The notes under the pieces: model-generated | What the model saw: the letters and a program-made list of their open reading frames with translations, nothing else | The model's database searches: none | Told to the model about the DNA's origin: nothing | Shown here: in pieces, positions 26,268-34,774 of the stretch | How positions within the stretch are numbered: the first letter of the stretch is position 1 | How the letters are laid out: every line of letters begins with the position of its first letter | Translations under genes and position numbers: made by a program | From: Gracilimonas amylolytica | GTDB lineage: Bacteria; Bacteroidota; Rhodothermia; Balneolales; Balneolaceae | Length of the DNA stretch: 64,000 bases | Direction: 5' to 3' | Assembly (NCBI RefSeq): GCF_002911695.1 | Contig: NZ_PQBS01000032.1 | Coordinates: forward strand, 27,362-91,361

Positions 26268-27028
26268 TAATCAGTTGTATATCGGTCTAGTTTAAATTGT
26301 TTACCTAAATATAATTTCTTGGCTTTTTCATCTTCGGCCAACACATCTGCTGAACCTTCCATTAAGATCTTACCCTCAAACATTAGGTATGCTCGATCCG
26401 TGATAGCCAAAGTTTCATGTACATTATGGTCTGTGATCAGGATCCCAATATTTTGATGCCTTAAACCTGATACGATCTGCTGAATATCTTCAACCGCAAT
26501 TGGGTCTACGCCGGCAAATGGTTCATCAAGTAAAATAAATTTTGGATCGGTTACCAAAGCACGGGCGATCTCACATCTTCGGCGCTCCCCACCCGACAAA
26601 CTATATCCCTTACTGTCAACAACCTTCTGTAGCCCAAATTCTTCGATAAGCTTATCCACTTTCAGATCGATCTGTTTCTTGGGAACCGAAAGAAACTGCA
26701 ATACCGACTCCAGATTTTCCCGTACGGTTAGATTTCTGAACACACTTGCTTCCTGTGCCAGGTACCCGATTCCCATTCTGGCTCGTTTATACATTGGCAT
26801 TTTGGTCAGATTCTTTTCGTTTAAAAAGATTCTGCCGCTGTTAGGCCGAACCAGGCCCACCATCATGTAAAAGGTAGTGGTTTTACCGGCTCCGTTTGGC
26901 CCAAGTAAACCAACTACTTCACCCTGTTTTACATTGATCGATACTTCGTCCACAACCGTTCGCTTCTTATAGCGCTTAACCAGGCTATTGCTGTGCAGCA
27001 TAAGTTCGGGTTGTGTTTCTGTACTCAT
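26267..27028 (-). CDS. lptB: Lipopolysaccharide export ABC transporter ATP-binding protein
   Basis: LptB is the ATPase that drives LPS extraction from the inner membrane with LptFG. Walker A GPNGAGKT is at residues 43-50, the signature LSGGERRRCEIARAL near 145 and Walker B ILLDEPFAGVDP near 167. The GxGYLAQEASVFRNLTV segment after the Q-loop is the LptB hallmark. The 253-residue length is slightly longer than usual owing to a short N-terminal extension. It lies 7 bp after purQ. No lptA or lptC is nearby, unlike in Proteobacteria. Confidence 0.93.
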   Translation of the reverse strand: MSTETQPELMLHSNSLVKRYKKRTVVDEVSINVKQGEVVGLLGPNGAGKTTTFYMMVGLVRPNSGRIFLNEKNLTKMPMYKRARMGIGYLAQEASVFRNLTVRENLESVLQFLSVPKKQIDLKVDKLIEEFGLQKVVDSKGYSLSGGERRRCEIARALVTDPKFILLDEPFAGVDPIAVEDIQQIVSGLRHQNIGILITDHNVHETLAITDRAYLMFEGKILMEGSADVLAEDEKAKKLYLGKQFKLDRYTTD

Positions 27029-27035
27029 AATGGGG

Positions 27036-27734
27036 TTAAGCTACAGAAAGTGAGTTTAAAATAGATTCAAAGATCGGTTTTCCATCTTCCGAACCCAGTA
27101 GTTTTTCCATTGCTCGTTCAGGATGGGGCATCATACCTAATACATTTCGTTGTTTATTCACAATACCGGCAATATGGTCGACCGATCCGTTAAAATTGGC
27201 TTCTTCCGTCAACTCGCCCTGCTCATTACAGTATCTAAACAAGATCTGATCATTGTCCTGAAGGGATTTCAACCCGTCTTGTTCAATAAAATAATTGCCT
27301 TCGCCATGAGAGACCGGAATATCCAATATCTGCCCTTTTTCTAATCCTGAGGTGTAGATACTATCGGTTGACTCCGTTCTTATATATACATTCTTGCACA
27401 CGAACTGGAGCTTTTCGTTATGCATCATAGCACCCGGAATCAATCCTGCCTCAAGCAAGATCTGAAAACCATTACAGATACCCATGACCGGCCCACCTTT
27501 TTCAGCAAACCTGACAACCTCCTGCATAACCGGTGAGAATCTGGCAATAGCGCCGGATCGCAGATAATCACCGTAGGAAAATCCTCCGGGTACGATCAGG
27601 AAGTCAATACCTGAAAGGTCTGTATCCTTATGCCAAAGGAATTTGACCTCGGAATTCATTACATGTTTAAGGGCATGATAGGCATCGTGATCGCAATTTG
27701 AGCCCGGGAATACTAATACGCCAAATGTGGCCAT
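27036..27734 (-). CDS. purQ: Phosphoribosylformylglycinamidine synthase subunit PurQ
   Basis: Glutaminase subunit that releases ammonia for the fourth step of purine synthesis, working with PurL and PurS. This class-I glutamine amidotransferase of 232 residues has its nucleophile C87 in [15 protein letters not shown] and the His/Glu pair in [10 protein letters not shown] near the C-terminus. N-terminal [13 protein letters not shown] is diagnostic. It follows clpS after 4 bp. The small, three-part form implies a small PurL elsewhere in the genome. Confidence 0.95.
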   Translation of the reverse strand: MATFGVLVFPGSNCDHDAYHALKHVMNSEVKFLWHKDTDLSGIDFLIVPGGFSYGDYLRSGAIARFSPVMQEVVRFAEKGGPVMGICNGFQILLEAGLIPGAMMHNEKLQFVCKNVYIRTESTDSIYTSGLEKGQILDIPVSHGEGNYFIEQDGLKSLQDNDQILFRYCNEQGELTEEANFNGSVDHIAGIVNKQRNVLGMMPHPERAMEKLLGSEDGKPIFESILNSLSVA

Positions 27735-27738
27735 GTTT

Positions 27739-28071
27739 CTATCCTTTTATTTCGGTAACAAGTTGAATTTCTTTAAGTACGCTATCGATCTTGAGGCATT
27801 CTTCAAACTCGCCTTCGTGAACGATGGCCTTACCCTCATTATGCACTTTCCAGGTTAACTCCTCTGCTTTTTCCAAACCACATCCCGTGGCTTTCATTAA
27901 CTGTGCAATAACCTCATCGAAAGTGTGAATGTCGTCATCATACAGAATAAGTCGCCATGGAGTATTTATAGCCTCCTCAACGTCTGTTTCCTCCTGTGTC
28001 TCTACGTTATAATCAACGCCTTCTTCGCTCAGCAAGATATCAATGATATGTCTTTGAGCAAGAATTGTCAT
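27739..28071 (-). CDS. clpS: ATP-dependent Clp protease adaptor ClpS-like protein
   Basis: ClpS delivers N-degron substrates to ClpA/ClpC-ClpP. This 110-residue protein has the fold core [20 protein letters not shown], then [20 protein letters not shown]. The motif DDD replaces the more usual NDD where the N-terminal substrate residue binds. The N-terminal 37 residues are acidic and unusual. It lies between purS and purQ with gaps of 3 and 4 bp, an odd place for a proteolysis adaptor. No clp ATPase is in the window. Confidence 0.85.
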   Translation of the reverse strand: MTILAQRHIIDILLSEEGVDYNVETQEETDVEEAINTPWRLILYDDDIHTFDEVIAQLMKATGCGLEKAEELTWKVHNEGKAIVHEGEFEECLKIDSVLKEIQLVTEIKG

Positions 28072-28074
28072 AGA

Positions 28075-28320
28075 TCAGGATTCGATCGTTATTTCAAAAT
28101 CTTCCATCACTTCATTGGCCAGCAGTTGTGTACATGCTGATTCTACGATCTCTTTGGCCGTTTTTTCGTCTTTTGCTTCCACATCAAGCTCAATGAATTT
28201 ACCTATGCGAACCTGCTGAACTTCATTCAATCCAAGGTTTTGCAGAGCATGATGAGCGGCTTTTCCTTTAGGGTCTAAAATTGACGGTCGGAGCGTCACG
28301 TTTACTTTCGCTTTGTACAT
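28075..28320 (-). CDS. purS: Phosphoribosylformylglycinamidine synthase subunit PurS
   Basis: Small 81-residue subunit that bridges PurQ and PurL in the FGAM synthase complex. Sequence features VNVTLRPSILDPKGKAAHHALQ and the C-terminal VESACTQLLANEVMEDFEI are typical. It is the first gene of a five-gene minus-strand operon purS-clpS-purQ-lptB-rhodanese. purL is not present here. Confidence 0.92.
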   Translation of the reverse strand: MYKAKVNVTLRPSILDPKGKAAHHALQNLGLNEVQQVRIGKFIELDVEAKDEKTAKEIVESACTQLLANEVMEDFEITIES

Positions 28321-28456
28321 AGTCGGGCTTCGTTTAAAATGAGTTCCAAAGTTAACCTTTCTGCAACTTAGCTGCTAACTTGTATTCGTGGATTTAGAAG
28401 GGTAAAACACATGATAATTTATTTCTATAAATCCACCGTTTTTATAATATTGAGAC

Positions 28457-28696
28457 ATGCCAACAGTTTTAAGAATAGACGGTTATCGTTTTTTCTTTTT
28501 TAGTAATGAGGGAAATGAGCCCGTCCATATACATATTGAAAGTGGAGACGGATATTGTAAATTTTGGATAAACCCCGTTTCATTAGCATATTCTAAAGGA
28601 TATCATTCTTCAGAATTAAATAAAATTCGCAAGCTAATTGAAGAAAACGAACAACATTTTATAAGGGAATGGAATGAATACTTTAGTAAAAAATAA
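28457..28696 (+). CDS. DUF4160 domain protein
   Basis: A 79-residue protein with the DUF4160 pattern PTVLRIDGYRFFFFSNEGNE, then PVHIHIE. Family members often pair with DUF2442 proteins, as here, and the pair has been suggested to be a toxin-antitoxin-like module; I know of no firm activity. The coding sequence is clearly richer in A and T than the neighbouring purS and miaA genes, and it is inserted between two minus-strand units, which points to transfer. It overlaps the next gene by 23 bp. Confidence 0.82.
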   Translation: MPTVLRIDGYRFFFFSNEGNEPVHIHIESGDGYCKFWINPVSLAYSKGYHSSELNKIRKLIEENEQHFIREWNEYFSKK

Positions 28697-28910
28697 GCCG
28701 GCAATTGCCCAAAAAGTACGTTTTTCTGATAATATGTTAATTGCACAGTTGGAAGATGGAAGGGTGATCTCTGTTCCATTGGAATGGTTTCCAAAGCTAC
28801 GTGATGCCTCTGAAAAAGAGTTAAATAATTGGCGTCTTATTGGTGGAGGTATTGGAATACATTGGGAAGATCTTGATGAAGATCTATCTGTTGAAGGGTT
28901 TCTTCATTGA
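28674..28910 (+). CDS. DUF2442 domain protein
   Basis: A 78-residue protein with the family features VRFSDNMLIAQLEDGRVISV, PLEWFPKL and the ending WEDLDEDLSVEGFL. DUF2442 proteins are small, sometimes act as DNA-binding or antitoxin-like partners of DUF4160, and often sit on mobile or accessory patches. It overlaps the DUF4160 gene by 23 bp in another frame, implying coupled translation. Its 3' end is 14 bp from the convergent miaA gene. Confidence 0.82.
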   Translation: MNTLVKNKPAIAQKVRFSDNMLIAQLEDGRVISVPLEWFPKLRDASEKELNNWRLIGGGIGIHWEDLDEDLSVEGFLH

Positions 28911-28924
28911 CTTTCGTTTCTGAA

Positions 28925-29821
28925 CTAACCAATCCGCTGCAGCATTTCATCCACAATCATCTTATCCGGTTCCAGCCAATGAATGAATTCCCATCTTTTG
29001 TACCAGGTCATTTGTCGTTTTGAGTACCGCCTTGTGCTTGTTTTGATCTTCTCGATGGCTTTTTCCAGCGACCACTCTCCATCCAGGTATTTTATGATCT
29101 CCTGATATCCGACCGTATTCAGCGATTGAAGATCTTTTGAATGCCCGGCTTCAAGTATTGACTTCACCTCATTAACCAACCCCTGTTCTACCATCTGATC
29201 CACGCGCTTATTTATGCGTTCGTAGAGTTTCTGTCTGGGCCACCTCAAACCAAATACAACGGTGTTCTCATCAGGCTGTATCTCTCCCCGCTGATGGAAG
29301 CTGCTAAATGGCTTTCCGGTTTGCATCCATACATCCAGGGCTCTTATGATCCGTTGTCGGTTCATGCCGTCCATCTTTTCAAGGTACTCAGGGTCAATTT
29401 CCTTCAACATATTGTAAAGCGATTCAAGCCCTTCACGCTCAACCCGCTCGTTTAATTTTGTGATGTTATCCTCATCAGCTTCCGGCATTTCGTTGAAGGG
29501 TTGAATCAAACTTTGGATATGGAGTGTGCTTCCTCCTACATACAGCACGTGATCAGATTTTTCCAGAATTTTCTGCTCCCAGGCCTTCGCGCGTCTCTGA
29601 AAATTCATGGCGTTATCATCCTCTTCCAGGTCAAGCAGAGAAATATTGTAATGCCTCACCCTTTTCATTTCTTCGGGAGATGGCTTTGCAGTTCCGATAT
29701 CGATATGCTTATAGCATTGCCTTGAGTCAGCCGATATGATAGCTGTATCTAAATTCTCTGCCAACTTGAGGGATAGCTCAGTTTTACCGGATGCCGTAGG
29801 ACCTAAAAGTATAATGCGCAA
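28925..29821 (-). CDS. miaA: tRNA dimethylallyltransferase
   Basis: MiaA adds a dimethylallyl group to A37 of tRNAs that read codons beginning with U. The 298-residue protein has the P-loop LLGPTASGKTELSLKLAE, then IISADSRQCYKHIDIGTAKP and the zinc-finger-less C-terminus with STRRYSKRQMTWYKRW, typical for tRNA contact. The length is normal. It begins close to the palindrome at 29832 and runs toward the DUF2442 gene. Confidence 0.95.
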   Translation of the reverse strand: MRIILLGPTASGKTELSLKLAENLDTAIISADSRQCYKHIDIGTAKPSPEEMKRVRHYNISLLDLEEDDNAMNFQRRAKAWEQKILEKSDHVLYVGGSTLHIQSLIQPFNEMPEADEDNITKLNERVEREGLESLYNMLKEIDPEYLEKMDGMNRQRIIRALDVWMQTGKPFSSFHQRGEIQPDENTVVFGLRWPRQKLYERINKRVDQMVEQGLVNEVKSILEAGHSKDLQSLNTVGYQEIIKYLDGEWSLEKAIEKIKTSTRRYSKRQMTWYKRWEFIHWLEPDKMIVDEMLQRIG

Positions 29822-29831
29822 AATGTAGATT

Positions 29832-29929
29832 ATTAGTGTTAAGGTGTGATTGTGCTAAAGTGTTACGGTGTTATAATGTAAAAACTATAACACCGTAACA
29901 CCATCAAACTGAAATACCGCAACACTAAT
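29832..29929. repeat. Nested palindrome, TACGGTGTTA type
   Basis: Outer arms ATTAGTGTT and AACACTAAT, with GGT/ACC two bases further in, enclose an inner perfect hairpin TGTTACGGTGTTATA and its complement around ATGTAAAAAC. The core TACGGTGTTA is shared with the palindrome at 6798. The right end supplies the stop codon of the PorV-like gene (29925-29927). Confidence 0.7.
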
Positions 29930-31001
29930 TAAAATCAAACCTAAGCGAAATACGGTGGGTAAAGCCCATATCATTGGATGCTCCGGCAAAACTGGCGAAG
30001 CCATAATCGAGCACAAACCGGGAGACTTTCAGTCCCATACCAAGGGTAGGGGAAACAGTAAAACCGGACACCGGGTCGGTAATAAAATCCGTGACTCCGG
30101 CCCGCAATGCGATCAGGTCTCTGTATGAAATTTCTCCACCTACATGAGGCTCAATGCTCATCCTGCCGACGTTGATATAATAAGCCTGTCGGTTTTCAAA
30201 AAACAGATCGGCATCCACAGCAGCAACAACTTTCAGGTCGTTGGTAATGTTCAATTTTTTTGAGGCACCGAGTGAAACAGAAGGTAACACATACTCATTC
30301 TGACCGGTAGGAAGGGTAGCACCCAGGCTGTCGAATTGTGCTTCATAATCACCAAACGCACTTTCATCCACCGTCCACATCTTTTGCATGGTTGTAATAT
30401 CCCTGACAGATACCCCAAGATCCGCGATCTCCGTTTTGTATTTAACGCCTACATCCAGGCTGTACCCCCAGGCTTGTGCAAACGGCCCCAGCTTATGATG
30501 AATGACCTTAGCGGATGCTCCAAATGAAAAGTTATTGGTGCGTTGCATAGCATATGAAAAGAAGAAGGCCATATCCGCCGCACTGAAACGGGTAATGTAG
30601 TCCTCCACATTTCCCCGGGGCTGATCGCGTTCCCGATCCCAAGCATTCAAAGTATTAGCAATGTTATCTACTCCCTGCCTGAAAAAACTAACCGAAACCA
30701 CTCCTTTAGTGTGTTTCAATGGGAGTGCAGCGGCTCCGTAATCATACCCAACAATACCATTGAAACGCTCTGAATGCATATACATGATCTGCGGAGAGGT
30801 AATACCGGCCAGCCCGGCTACATTCCAATAACCTGATGTTACATCACTCGCTAAACCGGCGTGGGCATTACCCATCCCCAGGGCTCTTGCGCCGCTTCCG
30901 GTTGATAAAAAGTCATTTCCATACTTTGCCGCTGCAGCCTGGGCTAACACCTCCACAGAGCCAAAAAAAAGAACTATAAGCGCCGGAAGGAAACGGATCA
31001 T
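29925..31001 (-). CDS. PorV/PorQ family outer-membrane protein
   Basis: A 358-residue protein with a signal peptide (ending VEVLAQ) and the family opening FLSTGSGARALGMGNAHAGL followed by SGYWNVAGLAG. It is predicted to form a FadL-like outer-membrane barrel. PorV and PorQ are part of the type IX secretion apparatus or close relatives; many paralogues of unknown role exist, so T9SS membership is not proved here. It ends in a beta strand RISLRFDFN and its stop codon lies within the palindrome at 29832. It is a single gene upstream of dnaN on the opposite strand. Confidence 0.8.
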   Translation of the reverse strand: MIRFLPALIVLFFGSVEVLAQAAAAKYGNDFLSTGSGARALGMGNAHAGLASDVTSGYWNVAGLAGITSPQIMYMHSERFNGIVGYDYGAAALPLKHTKGVVSVSFFRQGVDNIANTLNAWDRERDQPRGNVEDYITRFSAADMAFFFSYAMQRTNNFSFGASAKVIHHKLGPFAQAWGYSLDVGVKYKTEIADLGVSVRDITTMQKMWTVDESAFGDYEAQFDSLGATLPTGQNEYVLPSVSLGASKKLNITNDLKVVAAVDADLFFENRQAYYINVGRMSIEPHVGGEISYRDLIALRAGVTDFITDPVSGFTVSPTLGMGLKVSRFVLDYGFASFAGASNDMGFTHRISLRFDFN

Positions 31002-31183
31002 CTGATGAGTTTTATAGTTAAATTAATGCAGCGCTAAATGGTTACTAACAGTGACTTGACAGGACTGAAAATTGCACTTTCTGCGGTTGCAGAGAGAGCG
31101 AGTATTTCTTAGTATAAGCACACTTCAATGAAAGGGCAATATCGGATAAAAAGGGCCCTTAAACCACTTTAAAACTTGTGTAT

Positions 31184-32299
31184 ATGAAATTTTCCGTATC
31201 GAGTAATGAACTGAACAAAGGACTTTCGGCCGTTATTGGAGCCGTTCCTTCAAAAGCCACTTTGCCCATTCTTGAAACCATTCTTTTTGAGTGCGAAGAC
31301 GGAAAGCTAAAACTGACAGCCACCGATCTGGAGATCTCGATCATAGAATACATCAATGCGGATATTGAGGAAGAAGGAGCTGTAGCTATTCCTGCACGCA
31401 GGTTACTTGAAACCCTTCGTCAGCTGCCAAATATTCCGGTATTCTTTGATGTGGATGACCGAAAGAACATCAATTTCCGTACTGACAAAGGCACCTATAA
31501 GCTGGTGGGGGATGATGCCGATGAATTCCCTGAAGTGCCTTCCTTAGATGACGGTACCACGATCAGCACAACCGCTGAGCTGATGCACAATGCCATTCAC
31601 AAAACACTCTTTGCCGTATCAAGTGATGACCTGAGGCCGGCCATGATGGGTGTATATTTTCAGATCGGAACGGACGAAAGTAAATTTGTGGCAACTGATG
31701 GTCATCGTTTGGTAAAATACACCAACCGTGAGATCACAGCCGATAATGACGTAAATTTCATTGTTCCGGATAAAGCCCTGAGCCTCATACAGAAAACCAT
31801 TGAAGGAGACGATTGTGATCTGACCGTAACTGAAGATCATGCCCGTTTCAAAAGTGGAAATACCATTGTGATCACCCGCCTCATCAACGAGCAGTATCCC
31901 AACTACGATTCTGTGATCCCAAGAGACAACGACAAATTCCTGACGATCAGCAAAGATCAGATGCTTTCCACCGTTAAACGTGTGGCTATCTTTTCCAGCA
32001 CAACTACGCGTCAGATCCGACTGCAACTTGGTTCAGACAAACTAACCATCCGTGCAGAGGACCTTGATATGAGCAGTGAAGCCAAAGAAACCATCGAATG
32101 CGAATACTCAAACGACGAGATGGAGATCGGTTTCAATGCAAAATACCTTGGGGATGTACTCAGCAACATTGACGACGATGAGGTTACCTTTGAGTTTTCT
32201 TCGCCTAACCGTGCCGGGATCGTAAAGCCTTCTGAGGAAAATGAGAACGAAGATATCCTAATGCTTGTGATGCCGGTGATGCTCAACAGCTATGCCTGA
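31184..32299 (+). CDS. dnaN: DNA polymerase III beta subunit (sliding clamp)
   Basis: Ring-shaped clamp that tethers DNA polymerases to DNA. The 371-residue protein contains the three repeated clamp domains; the start MKFSVSSNELNKGLSAVIGA and domain-3 end MLVMPVMLNSYA are typical. I use the ATG at 31184; a GTG two codons earlier is also in frame. The stop overlaps the ATG of the next gene by one base. No dnaA or origin-like DnaA-box cluster is visible nearby, so this clamp gene is away from the usual dnaA-dnaN setting. Confidence 0.95.
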   Translation: MKFSVSSNELNKGLSAVIGAVPSKATLPILETILFECEDGKLKLTATDLEISIIEYINADIEEEGAVAIPARRLLETLRQLPNIPVFFDVDDRKNINFRTDKGTYKLVGDDADEFPEVPSLDDGTTISTTAELMHNAIHKTLFAVSSDDLRPAMMGVYFQIGTDESKFVATDGHRLVKYTNREITADNDVNFIVPDKALSLIQKTIEGDDCDLTVTEDHARFKSGNTIVITRLINEQYPNYDSVIPRDNDKFLTISKDQMLSTVKRVAIFSSTTTRQIRLQLGSDKLTIRAEDLDMSSEAKETIECEYSNDEMEIGFNAKYLGDVLSNIDDDEVTFEFSSPNRAGIVKPSEENENEDILMLVMPVMLNSYA

Positions 32300-33087
32300 T
32301 GAGTCAGATCATAACCCTTACAACTGATTTCGGATTACAGGACCATTACGTTAGCGCCATGAAAGCGGTGATGCTTGGAATAGCTCCCGATGTCCGTTTC
32401 GTGGATGTTTCTCATGAGATCCCGCCTCAGGATATCATGGCGGGGGCCTGGGTTATAAAGAATTCTGCCTTTTTGTATCCACCGGGAACCGTTCACCTTG
32501 TTGTGGTCGATCCGGGAGTGGGTACCAGCCGGCATCCCATCGCCCTTAAGATAGAGGATCAATATTTTGTAGGGCCTGATAATGGCATTTTCTCTCTTCT
32601 GTTCAAGGAATACGACTTTAAAGCCTACAAGCTGAGCAATTCAACATTCTGGAAGCAGGGTGTATCCAACACCTTTCACGGTCGTGATATCTTTGCGCCG
32701 GTTTCCGCTCACCTCAGTAAAGGCGTTCCCATTCATGAGATCGGTGAACCGATCGACGACCTGGTGACCTACCACTGGGCGGTTCCTATTGCTGACAGAG
32801 ACGGTTTGCAAGGCTGGGTGGTTCATATCGACCGTTTCGGGAACCTGATCACAAACCTTTCCGGTTACCTGATCGAAGATCACCTGAAAAAGAAAATTGT
32901 TAAGATTTATGTCGGAAATACCATGCTCAATAAGATAGTATCGACCTTTGGGGACGTTGAAGAGGGTGAACCGGCCGCCTTTATCGGTTCATCGGGCATG
33001 CTGGAGATTGGCATCAACAAAGGAAATGCTGCCCGCATGTTAAGTGTTGACAAAGGTGCTCAGATTTCGATCGTTTTGCAAAAGTAG
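32299..33087 (+). CDS. S-adenosylmethionine hydroxide adenosyltransferase (DUF62) family protein
   Basis: A 262-residue enzyme of the fluorinase/DUF62 family that uses water to cleave SAM to adenosine and methionine. The two domains are readable: N-terminal ITLTTDFGLQDHYVSAMK, VVVDPGVGT and NTFHGRDIFAPVSAHL, then a beta-rich C-terminal domain with GWVVHIDRFGNLITNL. The conserved Asp, Arg, His set is present in these motifs. It is translationally coupled to dnaN by a 1-bp overlap (TGATG). Its cellular role is unclear. Confidence 0.9.
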   Translation: MSQIITLTTDFGLQDHYVSAMKAVMLGIAPDVRFVDVSHEIPPQDIMAGAWVIKNSAFLYPPGTVHLVVVDPGVGTSRHPIALKIEDQYFVGPDNGIFSLLFKEYDFKAYKLSNSTFWKQGVSNTFHGRDIFAPVSAHLSKGVPIHEIGEPIDDLVTYHWAVPIADRDGLQGWVVHIDRFGNLITNLSGYLIEDHLKKKIVKIYVGNTMLNKIVSTFGDVEEGEPAAFIGSSGMLEIGINKGNAARMLSVDKGAQISIVLQK

Positions 33088-33161
33088 GAGCCCTCAGGTT
33101 TTTAAAAGTCTCTGAAACACATTACGGTTCAAAAGCGTATCCTCTTTAAAAATCACCCATT

Positions 33162-33968
33162 ATGAAGTTAGAATTACGTTCGCCCATAAATGAACGCGCC
33201 GGTATTCACGTCCCCGATGAGGTCGCTCAATTAGCCAAGCCCTTTAACGGAACCGTTGTATCCAAAGAAGGGGATGAATACCCGATCAAGAATAACATCA
33301 TAGACTTGTTAGGTAAAGAGCCTGATTTTACCTCCATTGCTAATTACTCCAATCACTGGAAACTTACAGCCTCGATCTATGAAGACATCTGGCGTAAACG
33401 ATCACTATCACTGCTCTCGGGAGAAGAATTCCCCATTGAAAAGGAGCACGAACTGCTTATAGAATGGACCGCTCCTAAAGTGGATGGCTGGTATCTTGAT
33501 CTCGGCTGTTCAACCGCACTATATGGCAGGGCCCTCAAAGCTGCTCAGAAAAAGGCCAACATCGTTGCGTTAGATTTTTCATCGCAAATGCTTGAAGAGG
33601 CTCGCCTCAAAGCGGAAGCTGATGAAACCGACATGTACTTCCTCAGAGCCGATGGCCGCCACCTGCCTTTCTTTTCGAACACTTTTGATGGTATCGTTAT
33701 GGGAGGCACACTCAATGAGCTCACTGAAGAGATCAAAGTGCTGTACGAGGCAAAACGGGTAATAAAAAAGGATGGGGTTTTCTTCATGATGCACCTCATT
33801 AAGTCCGATGCCTGGTACGGGCGACTTCTTCAGGAATCAGCCTCCCTTGGTGGTATAAAGTTCTGGACCGTTGATGAAAGCAACAAGCTATTCAATCAGG
33901 CCGGTTTTAAAGTGGAAGAACAGCTGGTGAAGGGCATTGTGTGCTTTACGAAGTTGGTTCCGGCTTAG
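33162..33968 (+). CDS. Class I SAM-dependent methyltransferase
   Basis: A 268-residue methyltransferase. The first 50 residues resemble a Trm112-like zinc-free module (GDEYPIKNNIIDLLG), followed by the Rossmann core: motif I WYLDLGCSTALYGRAL near residue 108, the acidic end of strand 2 in IVALDFSSQMLEEA, motif FLRADGRHLPF and motif IV GTLNELTEE. This layout is close to UbiE/UbiG-type small-molecule methyltransferases. The substrate cannot be deduced. It stands 75 bp after the SAM hydroxide adenosyltransferase, the only obvious link being SAM use. Confidence 0.85.
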   Translation: MKLELRSPINERAGIHVPDEVAQLAKPFNGTVVSKEGDEYPIKNNIIDLLGKEPDFTSIANYSNHWKLTASIYEDIWRKRSLSLLSGEEFPIEKEHELLIEWTAPKVDGWYLDLGCSTALYGRALKAAQKKANIVALDFSSQMLEEARLKAEADETDMYFLRADGRHLPFFSNTFDGIVMGGTLNELTEEIKVLYEAKRVIKKDGVFFMMHLIKSDAWYGRLLQESASLGGIKFWTVDESNKLFNQAGFKVEEQLVKGIVCFTKLVPA

Positions 33969-33973
33969 TCTGC

Positions 33974-34010
33974 ATTTCTAAATCTCTTATTCTATAATTT
34001 AGAAATTTTA
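33974..34010 (+). terminator. Possible AT-rich terminator
   Basis: Two 10-bp arms ATTTCTAAAT and ATTTAGAAAT with a 13-nt loop are followed by TTTTA. It lies just after the methyltransferase stop but is AT-only, so it is weak. Confidence 0.4.
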
Positions 34011-34122
34011 ATCTCTTGAGATAACTGTTTCAGTTACTTTATTAGGGTACAAAACATTAGGAGTAATAAAATAAGCTCCGGGTATTTAACAGCACATACA
34101 GACGTAACCAAAAGCTCATATC

Positions 34123-34764
34123 ATGGATAAAAAAGCCTCGGGGCAACCGTTTCCACTCACGCTACTACTTGTCACTTACACGGGTTTGATAGCATTTTTT
34201 ATTCTCATTTACTTCAGTAGTCAGTGGATGGACTTTGAGATTGAAAAATTTACCGCAGACCCTATTACTACTTTCGACTCCCATCCGTTTGTTGGTGTGG
34301 TTTCCAATCTCGGGGCACTTATATGGTGTGCAACGGCCTCTGTATTATTCTTCTCATACATTTTGCTGAAGAACAAGTTAAAAGGAAGATCAGCCTCTTT
34401 TCTTTTATGGTCCGGTTTACTTACCTCACTGCTATTGTTCGATGACCTGTTCATGTTTCACGATTATCTGGCACTTTGGCATCTGAATATGGAGCAATAT
34501 CAGGTGTATCTGATATACCTGATTCTGGCTTTAACCTGGTTTATCAAATTTTTTGATGAGATCATATCCAACGACTTATTGATCTTTTTGCTTGCCGGAT
34601 TCTTTTTAGGCTTATCAGTTGTTGGGGATTTTATTCTTCCTCAGGAAGGCATTGCCTATATGTTTGAAGATGCCTTCAAATTCTTCGGAATCGTAACCTG
34701 GGCTATCTACTTTATTCGGGCATCTCTTTACCGTTACAACAAAATGAATCTTGCACCCTCTTAG
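34123..34764 (+). CDS. Unknown membrane protein with about six helices
   Basis: I do not recognise this 213-residue protein. Hydrophobic helices lie near residues 13-35, 60-85, 90-108, 125-143, 150-170 and 182-200. Charged residues are buried in or beside helices: FDDLFMFHDY near 109, WFIKFFDEI near 145, VVGDFI near 167 and MFEDAFKFFGI near 182. Acidic and His residues placed like this occur in metal-dependent membrane hydrolases such as the CREST group, but no family match is claimed. It is a single gene between the methyltransferase and a convergent propeller gene. Confidence 0.7.
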   Translation: MDKKASGQPFPLTLLLVTYTGLIAFFILIYFSSQWMDFEIEKFTADPITTFDSHPFVGVVSNLGALIWCATASVLFFSYILLKNKLKGRSASFLLWSGLLTSLLLFDDLFMFHDYLALWHLNMEQYQVYLIYLILALTWFIKFFDEIISNDLLIFLLAGFFLGLSVVGDFILPQEGIAYMFEDAFKFFGIVTWAIYFIRASLYRYNKMNLAPS

Positions 34765-34774
34765 GTCTCATACC

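Noticed and set aside
31002..31183. Replication origin near dnaN
   Set aside because: No DnaA-box cluster, no dnaA gene and no strand-bias change that I can see here.
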